A stretch of DNA of 64,000 nucleotides from Chaetoderma sp. LZ-2023a (taxonomy: Eukaryota; Mollusca; Caudofoveata; Chaetodermatida; Chaetodermatidae): NCBI GenBank assembly GCA_034401795.1, contig CM067367.1, positions 54,810,384 to 54,874,383 of the forward strand, given 5' to 3'. The translations under genes and the position numbers were made by a program. Position 1 is the first letter of the stretch. Every line of letters begins with the position of its first letter. Shown here piece by piece: positions 1 through 11,577 of the stretch. The notes beneath the pieces are model-generated. The model did no database searches and was not told the DNA's origin. It saw only the letters and a program-made list of their open reading frames with translations.

Positions 1-404
1 TGTTAATATTTGTTTCGTTTCATTACGTTGAGGTACACATTTTAGGCCTATAGGCTATAGGCGTGTACAATTTTAACATGTGAATGTCGGCCTTTTATTA
101 ATTGTATCTCGATATCTCGAAATATGGTAACGCATCCTACTGTGGCCTACGTGTCACCTGTATAAGACCACCGGATTTGAAGAACCACCATCACATGTTT
201 CCAAGCAGTATGTGATCTATCGTCCATCGAATACATTTATCTGTATATAATTCTCGTATTTACTTACATTTAAATGAAGCGACAAGGTTGACCACAGATT
301 CTCTGTCCAGGATAATAGCTTGATTAGTGTCTCGGCTTTCTGTGTTCGTAGTCAATCGCGTTATAAACACTGGCTCGTCAGTAGTTAGATTGGTGGCTCT
401 TTTT

Positions 405-612
405 ATTACCCCCTTGCCACTCAAACTGACCACACACGGATTCTGCAGTGCTCTTGAGAAATATGCATTTGCAGACAAAGCAAAGACTTTTTTTTAGATT
501 TACTACTCCAATGACTGGCGCAATAACTGGAGCCAGTCACTCCAGTGATACATTTTCAAAAATAATCTTCACTTGATATTTTCTAAAGGAAAATCGAGGG
601 TTAACAGGCTAA
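405..612. mobile_element. MITE-2 copy (variant)
   Basis: A short inverted-repeat element with no coding capacity. It starts near a CCCTTGCCACTCA-type end and closes with GAGGGTTAAC. The centre is a palindrome around GACTGGCGCAATAA and GGAGCCAGTCACTCC, flanked by the A/T-rich stretch ending in AAAAATAATCTTC that other copies share. The same copy recurs at 5625-5823 in the duplication. Confidence 0.6.
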
Positions 613-999
613 CCACATTATCTCGTTGATGGACCTTGAATTTTAAATTAAAGTCGACATTTCAAAACATTATAGGCCTATATCCATGTGTATATATAAT
701 CAAAAGGAGGGGCCGGCTAGCTGCTGATTCATTATCTACGTGTGAGATGAAATAGAAGTAGTTTACTTACGTTGACACATTGTAGAAAGTCACCAAATTC
801 CGAAAGGTTTGCAAATAAGATACTCCAGCTTTTACCATTAAATGGCCTGTTTTCAAATATTCAATCACACCAATTATTGTTGCGTAATAAATTACTACCT
901 AGTACCATAGAATTCCGTTGTTTTAAACCTGTTGCTACCTCATGTCATTGCGTTCTAGCCTAATACATAAATACACCAACACGTTATAGCAACTCTATG

Positions 1000-1112
1000 T
1001 TAATCCCTCTTGTGTCATCTTAACCTCATAATCGTCAAACAGAGCCTCTGCACTGGTTGTTGAGGAATATTCATGTGCAGGCCAATGAAGACTATTTTTG
1101 AAAATTTACCAC
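1000..1112. mobile_element. MITE-2, left half, split by LINE-A (copy 1)
   Basis: It begins with the MITE-2 end CCCTCTTGTGTCA and runs to GAAAATTTACCAC, the point where the family's central palindrome should follow. Instead a GA-rich microsatellite and LINE-A follow. The right half for this copy lies in or beyond the assembly gap. Confidence 0.6.
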
Positions 1113-1122
1113 TAACATTTTT

Positions 1123-1123
1123 T

Positions 1124-1184
<61 letters not shown>

Positions 1185-1244
1185 GGGGGGAGGGAGGGGA
1201 GGGAGGGGGGAGAGAGAGGAGGGGAGGGGGCGGGAGAGGGGAGG

Positions 1245-1305
<61 letters not shown>

Positions 1306-1362
1306 GGAGAGGGAGGGAGGGAGGGAGGGGAGGGAGGGAGAGGGAGGTGGAGGAGGGGAGAG

Positions 1363-1393
<31 letters not shown>

Positions 1394-1506
1394 AGAGAGA
1401 GAGAGAGTAGAGAGAGAGAGAGGGAGAGGGAGGGGAGGGAGAGTGAGGGGGGGGAGGGAGAGAGAGAGGGGGGGGGGGGGGAGGGGGAGGGAGGGAGGGA
1501 GGGAGG
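1123..1506. repeat. GA/GGGA microsatellite
   Basis: An almost pure purine tract of GA and GGGA blocks lying exactly at the 3' end of LINE-A. It may have grown from the LINE tail. Open frames across it (Arg/Glu/Gly-rich) are low-complexity artefacts. Confidence 0.95.
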
Positions 1507-2692
1507 ATTAGAGTGGCAGAGGAGGAGAGAGATGTTTTATGTTATACTAATTACAATAAGATTATTGTTCAAAAACACAAATTTAGTAACGGCAATCATC
1601 TTGGCAATAGTAAATATGATGTTGATATTCTCAACAATAACAAGAGCATGATACAAACAATGATAATAAAAAATAAATAAATGAGAAATAAATTACTAGT
1701 TCATTCGCAATTCGCATCACTTCTTCCGATATGGATAGAGTCTTGGAAATATGCTTACGAAAAGTACATCGCTCCATAAGACAGACAGACATATGTCAAA
1801 ATCTGCCAGTCTGCCTCATAAAACGATATACCCTAGTCGCTATATCCTCGTTCACCTCGCCGAAAGATTGTCGCTGGGCCAAATTGAAGTAGGGACGTCC
1901 ACCAGTATTTGTCTTTCATCAGCCCATTTTGGACATATCAGGAAGAAATGACGAGAAGTCTCTTGTACTTGGCAATGAATGCAGTCGGGTTGGTCTATGA
2001 GATGATATCTGTGTAAATCAGCATTATAATTGGCTGCATTTGTTTCTAAGCTTACACAGAATAATGTTATCTTTTCTTTTACCAAGCGAAAAGTAGACTG
2101 GAATTTTCTGTGGATATGTCTGTTATGAGCTGATAAGCTTTTTCTTAGTGATAGCCAGAGTTGGGATGTTTTAATTGTGGTGTCTAGGTTATTCCGCAGT
2201 TGGATAGTGTTCGGGAGAAAGGATTTTCTTTTAAATATCTCAAGCCTCTGCCTGGGAATGACGAAATTCTCTGGATTTCTGAGATTATAGGCAGCTACAT
2301 CTCCCAATCGTTTTGGCATAATATTTATTAAATAATCTGGACAGTTTCCATTAACAATTTTGTAAAATGTGATACAGTTTTTTTTGTTTGCGCCTTTCGC
2401 GTAGTGAAATTTGGCCAGTTTCTTCATAAAGTGTTATCAATGGTGTGTATATTGGCAGGTCTGTAATTATTCTTATTGCCTCATTTTGGATAATTTCAAG
2501 CCTATCAGCATCCCGGTCCGAGCAGCCCATCCCAAACTTCACTGCCATATTCTAAAACAGGGCACAGATATGCAGTATAAACATTGGATAGTGTGCGTCT
2601 GCTTAAAGTGTATTTCAATCGGAGCATAGTAGATAATATTATTCCAGCCTTTTTGGTTATCGTTTCTATATGGGAGGACCATTTTAGATCAT
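1507..2692 (-). pseudogene. LINE-A fragment, ORF2 C-terminus (copy 1)
   Basis: The minus strand encodes the end of a non-LTR retrotransposon reverse transcriptase. An open frame at 1852-2427 carries NGNCPDYLINIMPKRLGDVA and then a C-terminal zinc-knuckle-like motif, Cys-X2-Cys-X7-His-X4-Cys, near 1932-1985. A second frame around 2505-2690 holds the thumb region (DLKWSSHIETITKKAGI). The frames are shifted against each other, so this copy is dead. It has the layout of the Jockey/CR1-like group, with no RNase H seen. The gap removes the rest. Confidence 0.85.
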
Positions 2693-3192
2693 NNNNNNNN
2701 NNNNNNNNNNNNNNNNNNNNNNNNNNNNNNNNNNNNNNNNNNNNNNNNNNNNNNNNNNNNNNNNNNNNNNNNNNNNNNNNNNNNNNNNNNNNNNNNNNNN
2801 NNNNNNNNNNNNNNNNNNNNNNNNNNNNNNNNNNNNNNNNNNNNNNNNNNNNNNNNNNNNNNNNNNNNNNNNNNNNNNNNNNNNNNNNNNNNNNNNNNNN
2901 NNNNNNNNNNNNNNNNNNNNNNNNNNNNNNNNNNNNNNNNNNNNNNNNNNNNNNNNNNNNNNNNNNNNNNNNNNNNNNNNNNNNNNNNNNNNNNNNNNNN
3001 NNNNNNNNNNNNNNNNNNNNNNNNNNNNNNNNNNNNNNNNNNNNNNNNNNNNNNNNNNNNNNNNNNNNNNNNNNNNNNNNNNNNNNNNNNNNNNNNNNNN
3101 NNNNNNNNNNNNNNNNNNNNNNNNNNNNNNNNNNNNNNNNNNNNNNNNNNNNNNNNNNNNNNNNNNNNNNNNNNNNNNNNNNNNNNNNNNNN
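2693..3192. other. Assembly gap (500 N)
   Basis: Exactly 500 unknown bases, a usual default for a gap of unknown size. The left side ends inside LINE-A and the right side starts in a 23-bp minisatellite, so real sequence is missing here. Confidence 0.99.
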
Positions 3193-3905
3193 CGCATGAC
3201 ACGTATGTTGATTGGTGGGTGCTTAGTATAGCAGATTGTGGGTGCTTAGTATAGCAGATAGTGGGTGCTTAGTATAGCAGATAGTGGGTGCTTAGTATAG
3301 CAGATAGTGGGTGCTTAAGTATAAGCAGATAGTGGGTGCTTAGTATAGCAGATGGTGGGTGCTTAGTATAGCAGATAGTGGGTGCTTAGTATAGCAGATA
3401 GTGGGTGCTTAGTATAGCAGATGGTGGGTGCTTAGTATAGCAGATGGTGGGTGCTTAGTATAGCAGATGGTGGGTGCTTAGTATAGCAGATGGTGGGTGC
3501 TTAGTATAGCAGATGGTGGGTGCTTAGCTATAGCAGATGGTGGGTGCTTATTGAAACAAATAGACAAAAAGTGGGTGATTATTGTAGCAGATAGTTGGTG
3601 ATTATTGTAGCAGATAGTTGGTGCTTATTGTAACAGATAGTTGGTACTTATTGTAGCAGATAGTTGGTACTTATTGTAGCAGATAGTTGGTACTTATTGT
3701 AGCAGATAGTTGGTACTTATTGTAGCAGATAGTTGGTGCTTATTGTAGCAGATAGTTGGTACTTATTGTAGCAGATAGTTGGTACTTATTGTAGCAGATA
3801 GTTGGTACTTATTGTAGCAGACAGTGAGTGCTTATTGTAGCAAATGGTGTTGGCTTGTAGCAAATAATGACTGTTTATTGATGCAAATGATGGGCTTGGA
3901 ACAAT
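3193..3905. repeat. 23-bp minisatellite with two variants
   Basis: About 30 head-to-tail copies of a 23-bp unit. The left half uses the form GTGGGTGCTTAGTATAGCAG and the right half the form TTGGTACTTATTGTAGCAG, with a sharp change near 3545-3590. Degenerate units continue to ~4470 around a LINE-C insertion. No coding is likely. Confidence 0.95.
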
Positions 3906-3939
3906 GTATATTTGCTTATTGTAACAAATCATCGGTATG

Positions 3940-4352
3940 TATGATTACTGTATTCTGCGGCTGTATTAGTAGAAGCATCCTACAGCTGCAATCAGTCCTT
4001 CTTCGTCCAGTGTGTCTTGAGGACAGTCATTTGTTACTAAGGCAGCAACAGCGTTGTCAAATTTTTATCAGAATAATCAGCGGGTTTTGTTGGGTAACAA
4101 GTGCATACAAGTGCCTATATCATGTGCGTATTATGTATAATTACTGTATTCTGCGGCTGTAGTAGTAGAAACACCATACAGCTGCAATCAGTCCTTCTTC
4201 GCTTTTGCCCACTGTGTCTTGTCCTCGGCCGAAATCCTTAGCTTCCTCGGGTTCATTCTTGACTTGAGTGTACCGAGTCCTGCTTTCTTGAGGTCACCTC
4301 GTAGCACGCGTAGCAGATTTATGCAATGACGTCCTCTCCTGGCTTTGTATTG
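3940..4352 (-). pseudogene. LINE-C 3' fragment inside the minisatellite
   Basis: Nearly identical to 39117-39443. Read on the minus strand it gives the last part of a LINE ORF2, which is clearer in the other copies (GHVLRMPEDTPAQRALEFAL-type text). Degenerate 23-bp minisatellite units lie on both sides, so the LINE fragment landed in the array. Confidence 0.7.
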
Positions 4353-4534
4353 TGTTTAATAGTCAGGGTTTATCGTAACAAATAGCGGGTGCTTGTGATA
4401 AATAATGCGTGTTTATTGCAACAAAGATTGAGGACTTACTGTTTCAAATAGTAACAACTGCTTATGCACCAACACTATATAGTTGATAAATAAAGACCGT
4501 CCGTATAATAGAGGTACACGTTATTGATCAATTC

Positions 4535-4800
4535 AGCTTTAGCTATGCTCCGCCCATTCCTAACTAAGCTTCACCAACACTTTGTGCGTGTTGAGATGGA
4601 TTGAGACATACTGTTTATTAAATAGTAAAGACATAGGCCGACTATACGTACAACTTGACGGACCATCAGGCGTTTATGACGGACGTAATTACGTCATTCA
4701 TGAAGTAGTTGATTATAACGTCAGCATACATGTGACGTAGTTGATTATGGGGTCATGTGATTGATCGATAGACTGGATTCATCCATTGACAACGACAACT
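4535..4800 (-). mobile_element. MITE-1 copy, partial
   Basis: Reverse-oriented copy. It has the TAGCTATGCTCCGCCCATTCC end, the internal TTTATTAAATAGTAAAGACAT stretch and the TACGTCATTCATGAAG block near 4690-4710. The palindromic core has been lost. No exact TGACGTCA remains in this copy. Confidence 0.65.
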
Positions 4801-4904
4801 CCGAGTCAAAGTAATGGCGGTCAAAATAGTCAACATGTCGTGTAAAATGTTTATGATTTTAGCATAATAAACATCGGGAATATTACAAACCCACTCACAC
4901 CAGA

Positions 4905-5345
4905 ATGCGTAAAATGAAAATGGTTAAAATTGTATACCTTTAGACACTTATCTTATGTACTATAAAATTGTTTAGATTGTATATTTTAGACGCTTAATTT
5001 ATGTACTATAAAATTGTTTAAATTGTGTATTTTTAGACGCTTAACCTATCTACTTCAATGTCATGAAATGATAGATATCCTAACGTATGGTTAATTCATG
5101 TCTTATGAATTAACATAATTTTGTAAGTTGTGTGAAATTTAATTATAAACACGTCTCCCTAAGTCAACTTCACAATTAAAATTTTACAATAATTATTTAT
5201 ACGGAATGAAATCATCCTATGTTAATATTTGTTTCGTTTCATTACGTTGAGGTACACATTTTAAGCCTATAGGCTATAGGCGTGTACAATTTTAACATGT
5301 GAATGTCGGCCTTTTATTAATTGTATCGAGGTATCTCGAAATATG
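4905..5345. mobile_element. MITE-4 copy with internal triplication
   Basis: It shares the left arm TTAAAATTGTATAC and the right segment GGAATGAAATCATC with the cleaner copy at 57875-58184. Inside, a ~60-bp piece around CTATAAAATTGTTTA is repeated about three times. The right part crosses into duplication copy 2. Confidence 0.5.
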
Positions 5346-5624
5346 GTAACGCATCCTACTGTGGCCTACGTGTCACCAGTATAAGACCACCGGATTTAAA
5401 GAACCACCATCACATGTTTCCAAGAAGTATGTGATCTATCGTCCATCGAATACATTTAACTGTATATAATTCTCGTATTTACTTACATTTAAATGAAGCG
5501 ACAAGGTTGACCACAGATTCTCTGTCCAGGATAATAGCTTGATTAGTGTCTCGCCTTTCTGTGTTCGTAGTCAATCGCGTTATAAACACTGGCTCGTCAC
5601 TAGTTAAATTGGTGGCTCTTTATA

Positions 5625-5823
5625 TTAACCCCTTGCCACTCAAACTGACCACACACGGATTCTGCGGTGCTCTTGAGAAATATGCATTTGCAGACAAAGC
5701 AAAGACTTTTTTTTTAATTTACTACTCAAATGACTGGCGCAATAAGGAGCCAGTCACTCCAGTGATACATTTTCAAAAATAATCTTCATTGATATTTTCT
5801 AAAGGAAAATCGAGGGTTAGCAG
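5625..5823. mobile_element. MITE-2 copy (variant), duplication copy 2
   Basis: The counterpart of 405-612, with the same ends and the central GACTGGCGCAATAA palindrome. Confidence 0.6.
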
Positions 5824-6199
5824 GCTAACCACATTATCTCGTTGATGGACCTTGAATTTTAAATTAAAGTCGACATTTCAAAACATTATAGGCCTATATC
5901 CATGTGTATATATAATCAAAAGGAGTGGCCGGCTAGCTGCTGATTCATTATCTACGTGTGAGATAAACTTATGTTGACACATTGTAGAAAGTCACCAAAT
6001 TCCGAAAGGTTTGCAAATAAGATACACGAGCTTTTACCGTTAAATGGCCTGTTTTCAAATATTCAATCACACCAATTATTGTTGCGTAATAAATTACTAC
6101 CTAGTACCATAGAATTCCGTTGTTTAAACCTGTTGCTACCTCATGTCATTGCGTTCTAGCCTAATACATAAATACAACACCATGTTATAGCAACTCTAT

Positions 6200-6313
6200 G
6201 TTAATCCCTCTTGTGTCATCTTAACCTCATAATCGTCAAACAGAGCCTCTGCACTGGTTGTTGAGGAATATTCATGTGCAGGCCAATGAAGCCTATTTTT
6301 GAAAATTTACCAC
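6200..6313. mobile_element. MITE-2 left half, host of the nested insertion
   Basis: It runs from the MITE-2 terminus (CCCTCTTGTGTCA) to GAAAATTTACCAC. The matching right half lies 7.8 kb away at 14143-14453, beyond LINE-A. Together the halves make about 425 bp, close to the 397-bp intact copy at 37242-37638. Confidence 0.75.
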
Positions 6314-6360
<47 letters not shown>

Positions 6361-6654
6361 GAGGGAGGGAGGGAGGGAGAGAGAGAGAGAGGGGGGAGAG
6401 GGAGAGAGAGAGAGAGAGGGAGGGAGGGAGGGAGGGAGGGAGGGAGGGGTGAGGGAGGGAGAGAGAGAGAGAGGGGGAGAGAGAGGGAGGGAGGGAGGGA
6501 GAGGGAGGGAGGGAGGGAGGGAGGGAGAGAGAGAGAGAGAGGGGGGGGAGAGGGAGGGAGGGAGGAAGGGAGGGAGGGAGAGGGAGGGAGGGAGGGAGAG
6601 AGAGAGAGAGAGAGAGGGGTGGGGGGAGGGAGGGAGGGAGGGAGGAAGGGAGAG
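6314..6654. repeat. GA/GGGA microsatellite
   Basis: Purine tract at the 3' end of LINE-A copy 2, shorter than its counterpart at 1123-1506. No genuine coding. Confidence 0.95.
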
Positions 6655-8623
6655 ATTAGAGTGGCAGAGGAGAAGGGAGATGTTTTATGTTATACTAATT
6701 ACAATAACATTATTGTTCAATAACACAAATTTAGTAAAGGCAATCATCTTGGCAATAGTAAATATGATGTTGATATTCTCAACAATAACAAGAGCATGAT
6801 ACAAACAATGATAATAAAAATAAATAAATGAGAAATAAATTACTAGTTCATTCGCATTCGCATCACTTCTTCCGATATGGATAGAGTCTTGGAAATATGC
6901 TTACGAAAAGTACATCGCTCCATAAGACAGACAGACATATGTCAAAATCTGCCAGTCTGCCTCATAAAACGATATACCCTAGTCGCTATATCCTCGTTCA
7001 CCTCGGCCGAAAGATTGTCGCTGGGCCAAATTGAAGTAGGACGTCCACCAGTATTTGTCTTTCATCAGCCCATTTTGGACATATCAGGAAGAAATGACGA
7101 GAAGTCTCTGGTACTTGGCAATGAATGCAGTCGGGTTGGTCTATGAGATGATATCTGTGTAAATCAGCATTTAATTAGCTGCATTTGTTTCTAAGCTTAC
7201 ACAGAATAATGTTATCTTTTCTTTTACCAAGCGAAAAGTAGACTGGAATTTTCTGTGGATATGTCTGTTATGAGGAGATAAGCTTTTTCTTAATGATAGC
7301 CAGAGTTGGGATGTTTTAATTGTGGTGTCTAAGTTATTCCACAGTTGGATAGTGTCGGGACAAAGGATTTTCTTTTAAATATCTCAAGCCTCTGCCTGGA
7401 AATGACGAAATTCTCTGGATTTCTGAGATTATACGCAGCTACATCTCCCAATCGTTTTGGCATAATATTTATTAAATAATCTGGACAGTTTCCATTAACA
7501 ATTTTGTAAAATGTGATACGGTTTTTTTGTTTGCGCCTTTCGCGTAGTGAAATTTGGCCAGTTTCTTCATAAAGTTTTATCAATGGTGTGTATTTTGGCA
7601 GGTCTGTAATTATTCTTATTGCCTCATTTTGGATAATTTCAAGCCTATCAGCATCCCGGTCCGAGCAGCCATCCCGAACTTCACTGCCATATTCTAAAAC
7701 AGGGCGCAGATATGCAGTATAAACATTGGATAGTGTGCGTATGCTTAAAGTGTATTTCAATCGGAGCAAAATAGATAATATTATTCCAGCCTTTTTGGTT
7801 ATCGTTTCTATATGGGAGGACCATTTTAGATCATTTGAAAAGGTTATTCCAAGGTATTTACTGCTTGGAACAGCCAGTAGTAGAGTATTATTCAGAAAGA
7901 GATTTGGTGGTTGAAAATTATTTACGTTCGAGACTGTAAGATTTACAGCCTTGGTAGCATTGAATAGCACCAGCCATTGCCTTGCCCACGCAGAGATGAC
8001 AGCCAGGTCTGCATTTAATCGTCTCTCTATTTCTCCAGACGAGGAAATCAGCGCAGCATAATGCAGTATCGTCAGCATAGGATCTTAGGATGCTTTCAAT
8101 ATGTTTTAAATATCATTTATATAAATTAGGAGTAGAAGAGGGCCGAGCACCGAACCCTGGGGAAGCCCAGCTCCAGTCTGTCTCAGAGGCGATTTATCCT
8201 GATTAATTGTAACGCATTGATATCTAGACAATAAATAACTCCTAAACCATGTGAGTAGATTTCCTACAAGGCCATTTTCTTGGAGCTTAAACAGTAATCC
8301 ATTGCGCCATACTCTGTAAAAAGCCTTTGAAATGTCACAAAATAGAATACACGAGGATTTGCTTTAGTCAAGTGCTTTTGACAGAATATGACACAGCTCA
8401 GCCAGGACGGAAACCGGACTGGTATTTATATAGAAGATTTTGGCCTATAAGGTGGTTGTAGACATGTTTAAAGATGATCCTTTCCATGACTTTACCAACA
8501 GTGCTTAACAGGGAAATTGGTCTATAATTTTATAACTTTTTTGAACAGGGCAAAGATAGTAGAAGTTTTCCTTGCATTCGGATATATAGGAGATTCAATA
8601 GATTTATTAAAAAGTAGATATAA

Positions 8624-8628
8624 CTGAA
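8624..8628. repeat. Target-site repeat, left (CTGAA)
   Basis: Five bases matching 13697-13701, on the other side of the TIR-bounded element. The LINE reading frame confirms that this is the duplicated target. Confidence 0.75.
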
Positions 8629-8905
8629 GTAGTAGTAAAATGATACCACCTCCCTCAACTGGATTTCCATTTAGACAAATGAGCCCCTACCTCCCTCAAC
8701 TGGATTTCCATTTAGACAAATGAGCCCCCACTGCCCTCTCAATCCCTGGGCCATAGGTTGCGGGGGCCCCCACGGATCGCCCAACGGCTGCCAGGGAGGT
8801 GGGATCATCCCGACACTACTACTACCAGGGGCTGAACGCCTATTTAGAGACAAGCCTCCACAATGATATACACAGTGATATACACCACTGATCGCCATGA
8901 ACCAC

Positions 8906-8984
<79 letters not shown>

Positions 8985-9033
8985 ATTCTGTGTAGGTTCA
9001 GACAAACACGGAGTCTCTCCCAGAGTCGCATCG
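8629..9033 (+). repeat. Left terminal inverted repeat
   Basis: Pairs with 13238-13613 in inverse orientation. From the tip inward there is GTAGTAAAATGATACC, two direct copies of a ~43-bp block (CCTCCCTCAACTGGATTTCC onward), a block ending in GACACTACTACTACCAGGGG, a (CT)n tract at ~8911-8981, and an inner edge near AGAGTCGCATCG. Confidence 0.9.
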
Positions 9034-9407
9034 GCATGATGGGACCACCCATAGGGGCTGCCATCTACCTTGACAACGCTCACCTGGGAGGAGGCTAAAG
9101 TGATTAGCATGTGAACCACAGCAGACTCTGGCATGTTCACATGTTGCGCAGAGAATCTGGTGCTGAGCAGGGGTCTCCAGCAGACAACCACATCCTACCC
9201 TCTTCACCCCATAGCAGTGGCAGACAGACTCGATCACTTTACGTGGGTGAGAGCTGCCGTAAATGTTTCTCCTCAGGGGACCGACCCAAGGATTGTACTG
9301 GGGGTTATCCCGGAAGTGGGCCCACTTGGCATCCAATATCATGGCAGTCTCAGCGCCCTGTGCCACTGCTGTAGACGCCAGCACAAGCAGTATGATGAGA
9401 ATCATGG

Positions 9408-9755
9408 CTATATATGAAGAGTTAAACTGAACAGAGTGAACCCCTCGAGAAATATCTGTGCCAGATCGAGCCCTGTTCCATCCGGATCGATAGTGATCTT
9501 CATCCCCTCATGGGCAGGGGCTAGCTGCTTCACTCTGCCGCCGGCTAAGAAACGTAGCTCTAGGACTATATGAGTCATTTGCGGGCTAGTGCGTCCGACT
9601 CGCTGAGGCAGTTTAACAGCACCCTTGACTTTGGAGACATGTGACACACCATCTACCCGTAGGGTGCCCGCCTGGAGGTTAACAGCTTCTTCTGGTCCAT
9701 CGAATGGATGACACAGCAGGAGCTTTCCACCTGTAACCCCGATCCGGTGACCCAC
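9408..9755 (-). CDS. Unknown protein remnant of the TIR element
   Basis: An open frame of 115 codons on the minus strand, with mixed composition (HEGMKITIDPDGTGLDLAQI) that does not look like low complexity. I do not recognise the family. It lies next to the 9819-10304 frame on the same strand, so the two may belong to one transcription unit. It is part of a virus-like fossil element. Confidence 0.4.
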   Translation of the reverse strand: MGHRIGVTGGKLLLCHPFDGPEEAVNLQAGTLRVDGVSHVSKVKGAVKLPQRVGRTSPQMTHIVLELRFLAGGRVKQLAPAHEGMKITIDPDGTGLDLAQIFLEGFTLFSLTLHI

Positions 9756-9818
9756 CCTCGTCAGGGAGACACCTTCACCTATGTAGGTGAGGAAGGATGA
9801 TCCCAGATTGTAGAGTGT

Positions 9819-10304
9819 TCAAACTGTCCCATCCTTTTTCACAAAAGTGGAGAGGGGAGTAACCTCTATGTCAATGACTGCGGGAGGCCTATATAGGGGC
9901 AACCATGTTTGCCAGTCACACCCAGGTCCAGCGCGGTACCACACTTCATTCTTCTCTAATATGAACTGCATGTTTTTTGCCAGGGTCAATAGCAGGCCAT
10001 CATGGGCCATTGGCGGGGCACCACTCGAATAGCGTATGACCAGAGGAAAGCTGAGGTCGTTATTTAGGGTGTTGATGTCTGCCACCTCTGTATCTGAGAG
10101 CTTAATCAACGGCTCGAGGATGTACTTCCTCTTCGGGAAATCGTACCGAAACACGATCTTGTGGCCATCTATGTTGCGACCCAGGTGCTCCTTCGACACA
10201 TCTTTGAGGTCTGTAAGCAGCCTTACCCCCTTCACCATCAATCGGGTGGAGGGCGAATGCCTTTGAGTTTGCTTCGTACTGTAAGGCGAATGACTTGCCA
10301 TCAC
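9819..10304 (-). CDS. Unknown protein remnant, possible structural protein
   Basis: An open frame of 161 codons on the minus strand with natural protein composition: YDFPKRKYILEPLIKLSDTE, then LSFPLVIRYSSGAPPMA, then WYRAGPGCDWQTWLPLYRPP. The beta-rich, Trp/Pro/Tyr-rich text would suit a virion-type protein, but I cannot assign a family by eye. Its place inside a TIR-bounded element with a divergent gene layout is the only other hint. Confidence 0.45.
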   Translation of the reverse strand: MMASHSPYSTKQTQRHSPSTRLMVKGVRLLTDLKDVSKEHLGRNIDGHKIVFRYDFPKRKYILEPLIKLSDTEVADINTLNNDLSFPLVIRYSSGAPPMAHDGLLLTLAKNMQFILEKNEVWYRAGPGCDWQTWLPLYRPPAVIDIEVTPLSTFVKKDGTV

Positions 10305-10493
10305 TCTCTTCTACCTTGGCAGCATCAACTGCATACACATCTGCCAGGTTAGCAAGACCAGTCGAGTGAGCAAATATGGGTTACATAGCACGCTATAGGA
10401 GGGGTTTAAACAAGACATATAACCATGCCGATTGTCCGACTGCTGCTCTCCGGTGGTGAGAACGTAATCTGACCCTCTCTAGAGGGGAGACAG

Positions 10494-10808
10494 GTGGTAC
10501 AGTACCGTGTAGAATGGGTCCTCTTCGAGGTGCACCAGTGGGCCACAACATACCTACACGCCGATGTGCTACATCAACTTCCGAGCAGTGCACACAGCAG
10601 CTCACTGGTAGAAGTCAGCCGGGATGTGATAGAGTATATCCCAGGTGCCAACAGCAACCTATGGAAAGCTATCAGTCCTAGCTTGTTCACACCTGTAAAT
10701 CACCTGTTTGATAGCCCCTCCATTAACATATATGCCAGCACGGATGGGATATCAGACGGCCATTTAGAGTTTGCACTCTTATTACTCATTGACCTGACGA
10801 CAACATGA
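10494..10808 (+). CDS. Unknown protein remnant of the TIR element
   Basis: An open frame of 104 codons on the plus strand, with text such as VEVSRDVIEYIPGANSNLWK. The start is uncertain. Together with the next plus-strand frames it points away from the minus-strand genes. No family was recognised. Confidence 0.4.
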   Translation: MVQYRVEWVLFEVHQWATTYLHADVLHQLPSSAHSSSLVEVSRDVIEYIPGANSNLWKAISPSLFTPVNHLFDSPSINIYASTDGISDGHLEFALLLLIDLTTT

Positions 10809-11038
10809 TATTACACCAGGAATAGCTGACCTTTACCGAGATGATGAAGAGCCTGCTACAGGGTTGCCCCTTCATGACCCCTGCACAGATAAAAGCCTTA
10901 AATGAACAGATGCTCACCCTGCAACAAGAAGGAGAGTGACTACAGCGGGAGAGCTGGAGTCAATGGAACGTGAGCCTTGCAAGGGGGTGAAGGAACAGTG
11001 AAGGTTCCCGACACTGGCAGACCCTCCTGGAGGAGAGT

Positions 11039-11272
11039 ATGCGGGACGATGTCTTCACATATGACGATGAGTCAGATGTCGCGGAGACCATGGACGATGC
11101 AGCGGAGACCGCAGACGAGGATGAGCCAGATGTCTTCACATACAATGATGAGCCAGGTGTCTTCACAGACGAGGATGAGCCAGATGTCATACAGTGGGAA
11201 GAGGAGATGGCGCAGAAGTGTAAGACCAAGAAAGCCATCCAGCGGCAGACCTACTTCTTGGTCATAAGGTGA
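11039..11272 (+). CDS. Acidic repeat protein remnant
   Basis: 77 codons, very rich in Asp and Glu, built on a short repeat of the type DEPDVFTYNDEPGVFTDEDE. It ends in a basic tail. The repeat is visible in the DNA as ~30-bp units. Function unknown. It is part of the virus-like element. Confidence 0.4.
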   Translation: MRDDVFTYDDESDVAETMDDAAETADEDEPDVFTYNDEPGVFTDEDEPDVIQWEEEMAQKCKTKKAIQRQTYFLVIR

Positions 11273-11577
11273 AGTTCCAGATGTGACATCTCAGAAGGCT
11301 ACTGGTACCTGATATAGTGCTGGATGACCTCTGTCTAAGAGACGTCTGTCTCGAAACCAGCAAGCTGGCATGGTTCGCCAGGCTCTCCAAAATGGACCCT
11401 TCTAGGACTCATGAGCAGATTCTGCAGGTGATGCAGGTTTAATCTCCAGGTATACTATGGCAAAATCAAAGTGGCGGAAGCAACCAGAAATATACCCCTC
11501 CCTGATGGCTAACGAGGGTGGTACCATCCACGCCTGGCGACTCCAGCAGATAGATACCATCAGACAGAATCTCGGCC

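Larger units (their letters stand above)
1..2692. repeat. Large direct duplication, copy 1 (cut by gap)
   Basis: This stretch matches 5220-7834 almost base for base, with scattered substitutions and small indels. The match includes a MITE-2 copy, a GA-rich microsatellite and the 3' part of a LINE in the same order. The constant offset is 5219 bp. Copy 1 stops at a run of N in the middle of the LINE. The similarity probably extends left of the window. It may be a true tandem duplication or two haplotypes assembled in series. Confidence 0.93.
5220..7834. repeat. Large direct duplication, copy 2
   Basis: This is the second copy of 1-2692. Both share the same LINE-A insertion at the same place in the same MITE-2, so the two copies split after that insertion. 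The GA-rich microsatellite differs in length between copies, as expected for a fast-changing repeat. Beyond 7834 this copy continues into the LINE reverse transcriptase, which in copy 1 is hidden by the gap. Confidence 0.93.

Noticed and set aside
1165-1410. Arg/Glu/Gly-rich frames over GA tracts (also 6274-6799 and 28658-29144)
   Set aside because: Simple-sequence translation only; no start context or non-repeat coding tail.
3193-3905. CRISPR-like array
   Set aside because: The units are directly adjacent 23-bp repeats without unique spacers, in an animal-type genome.
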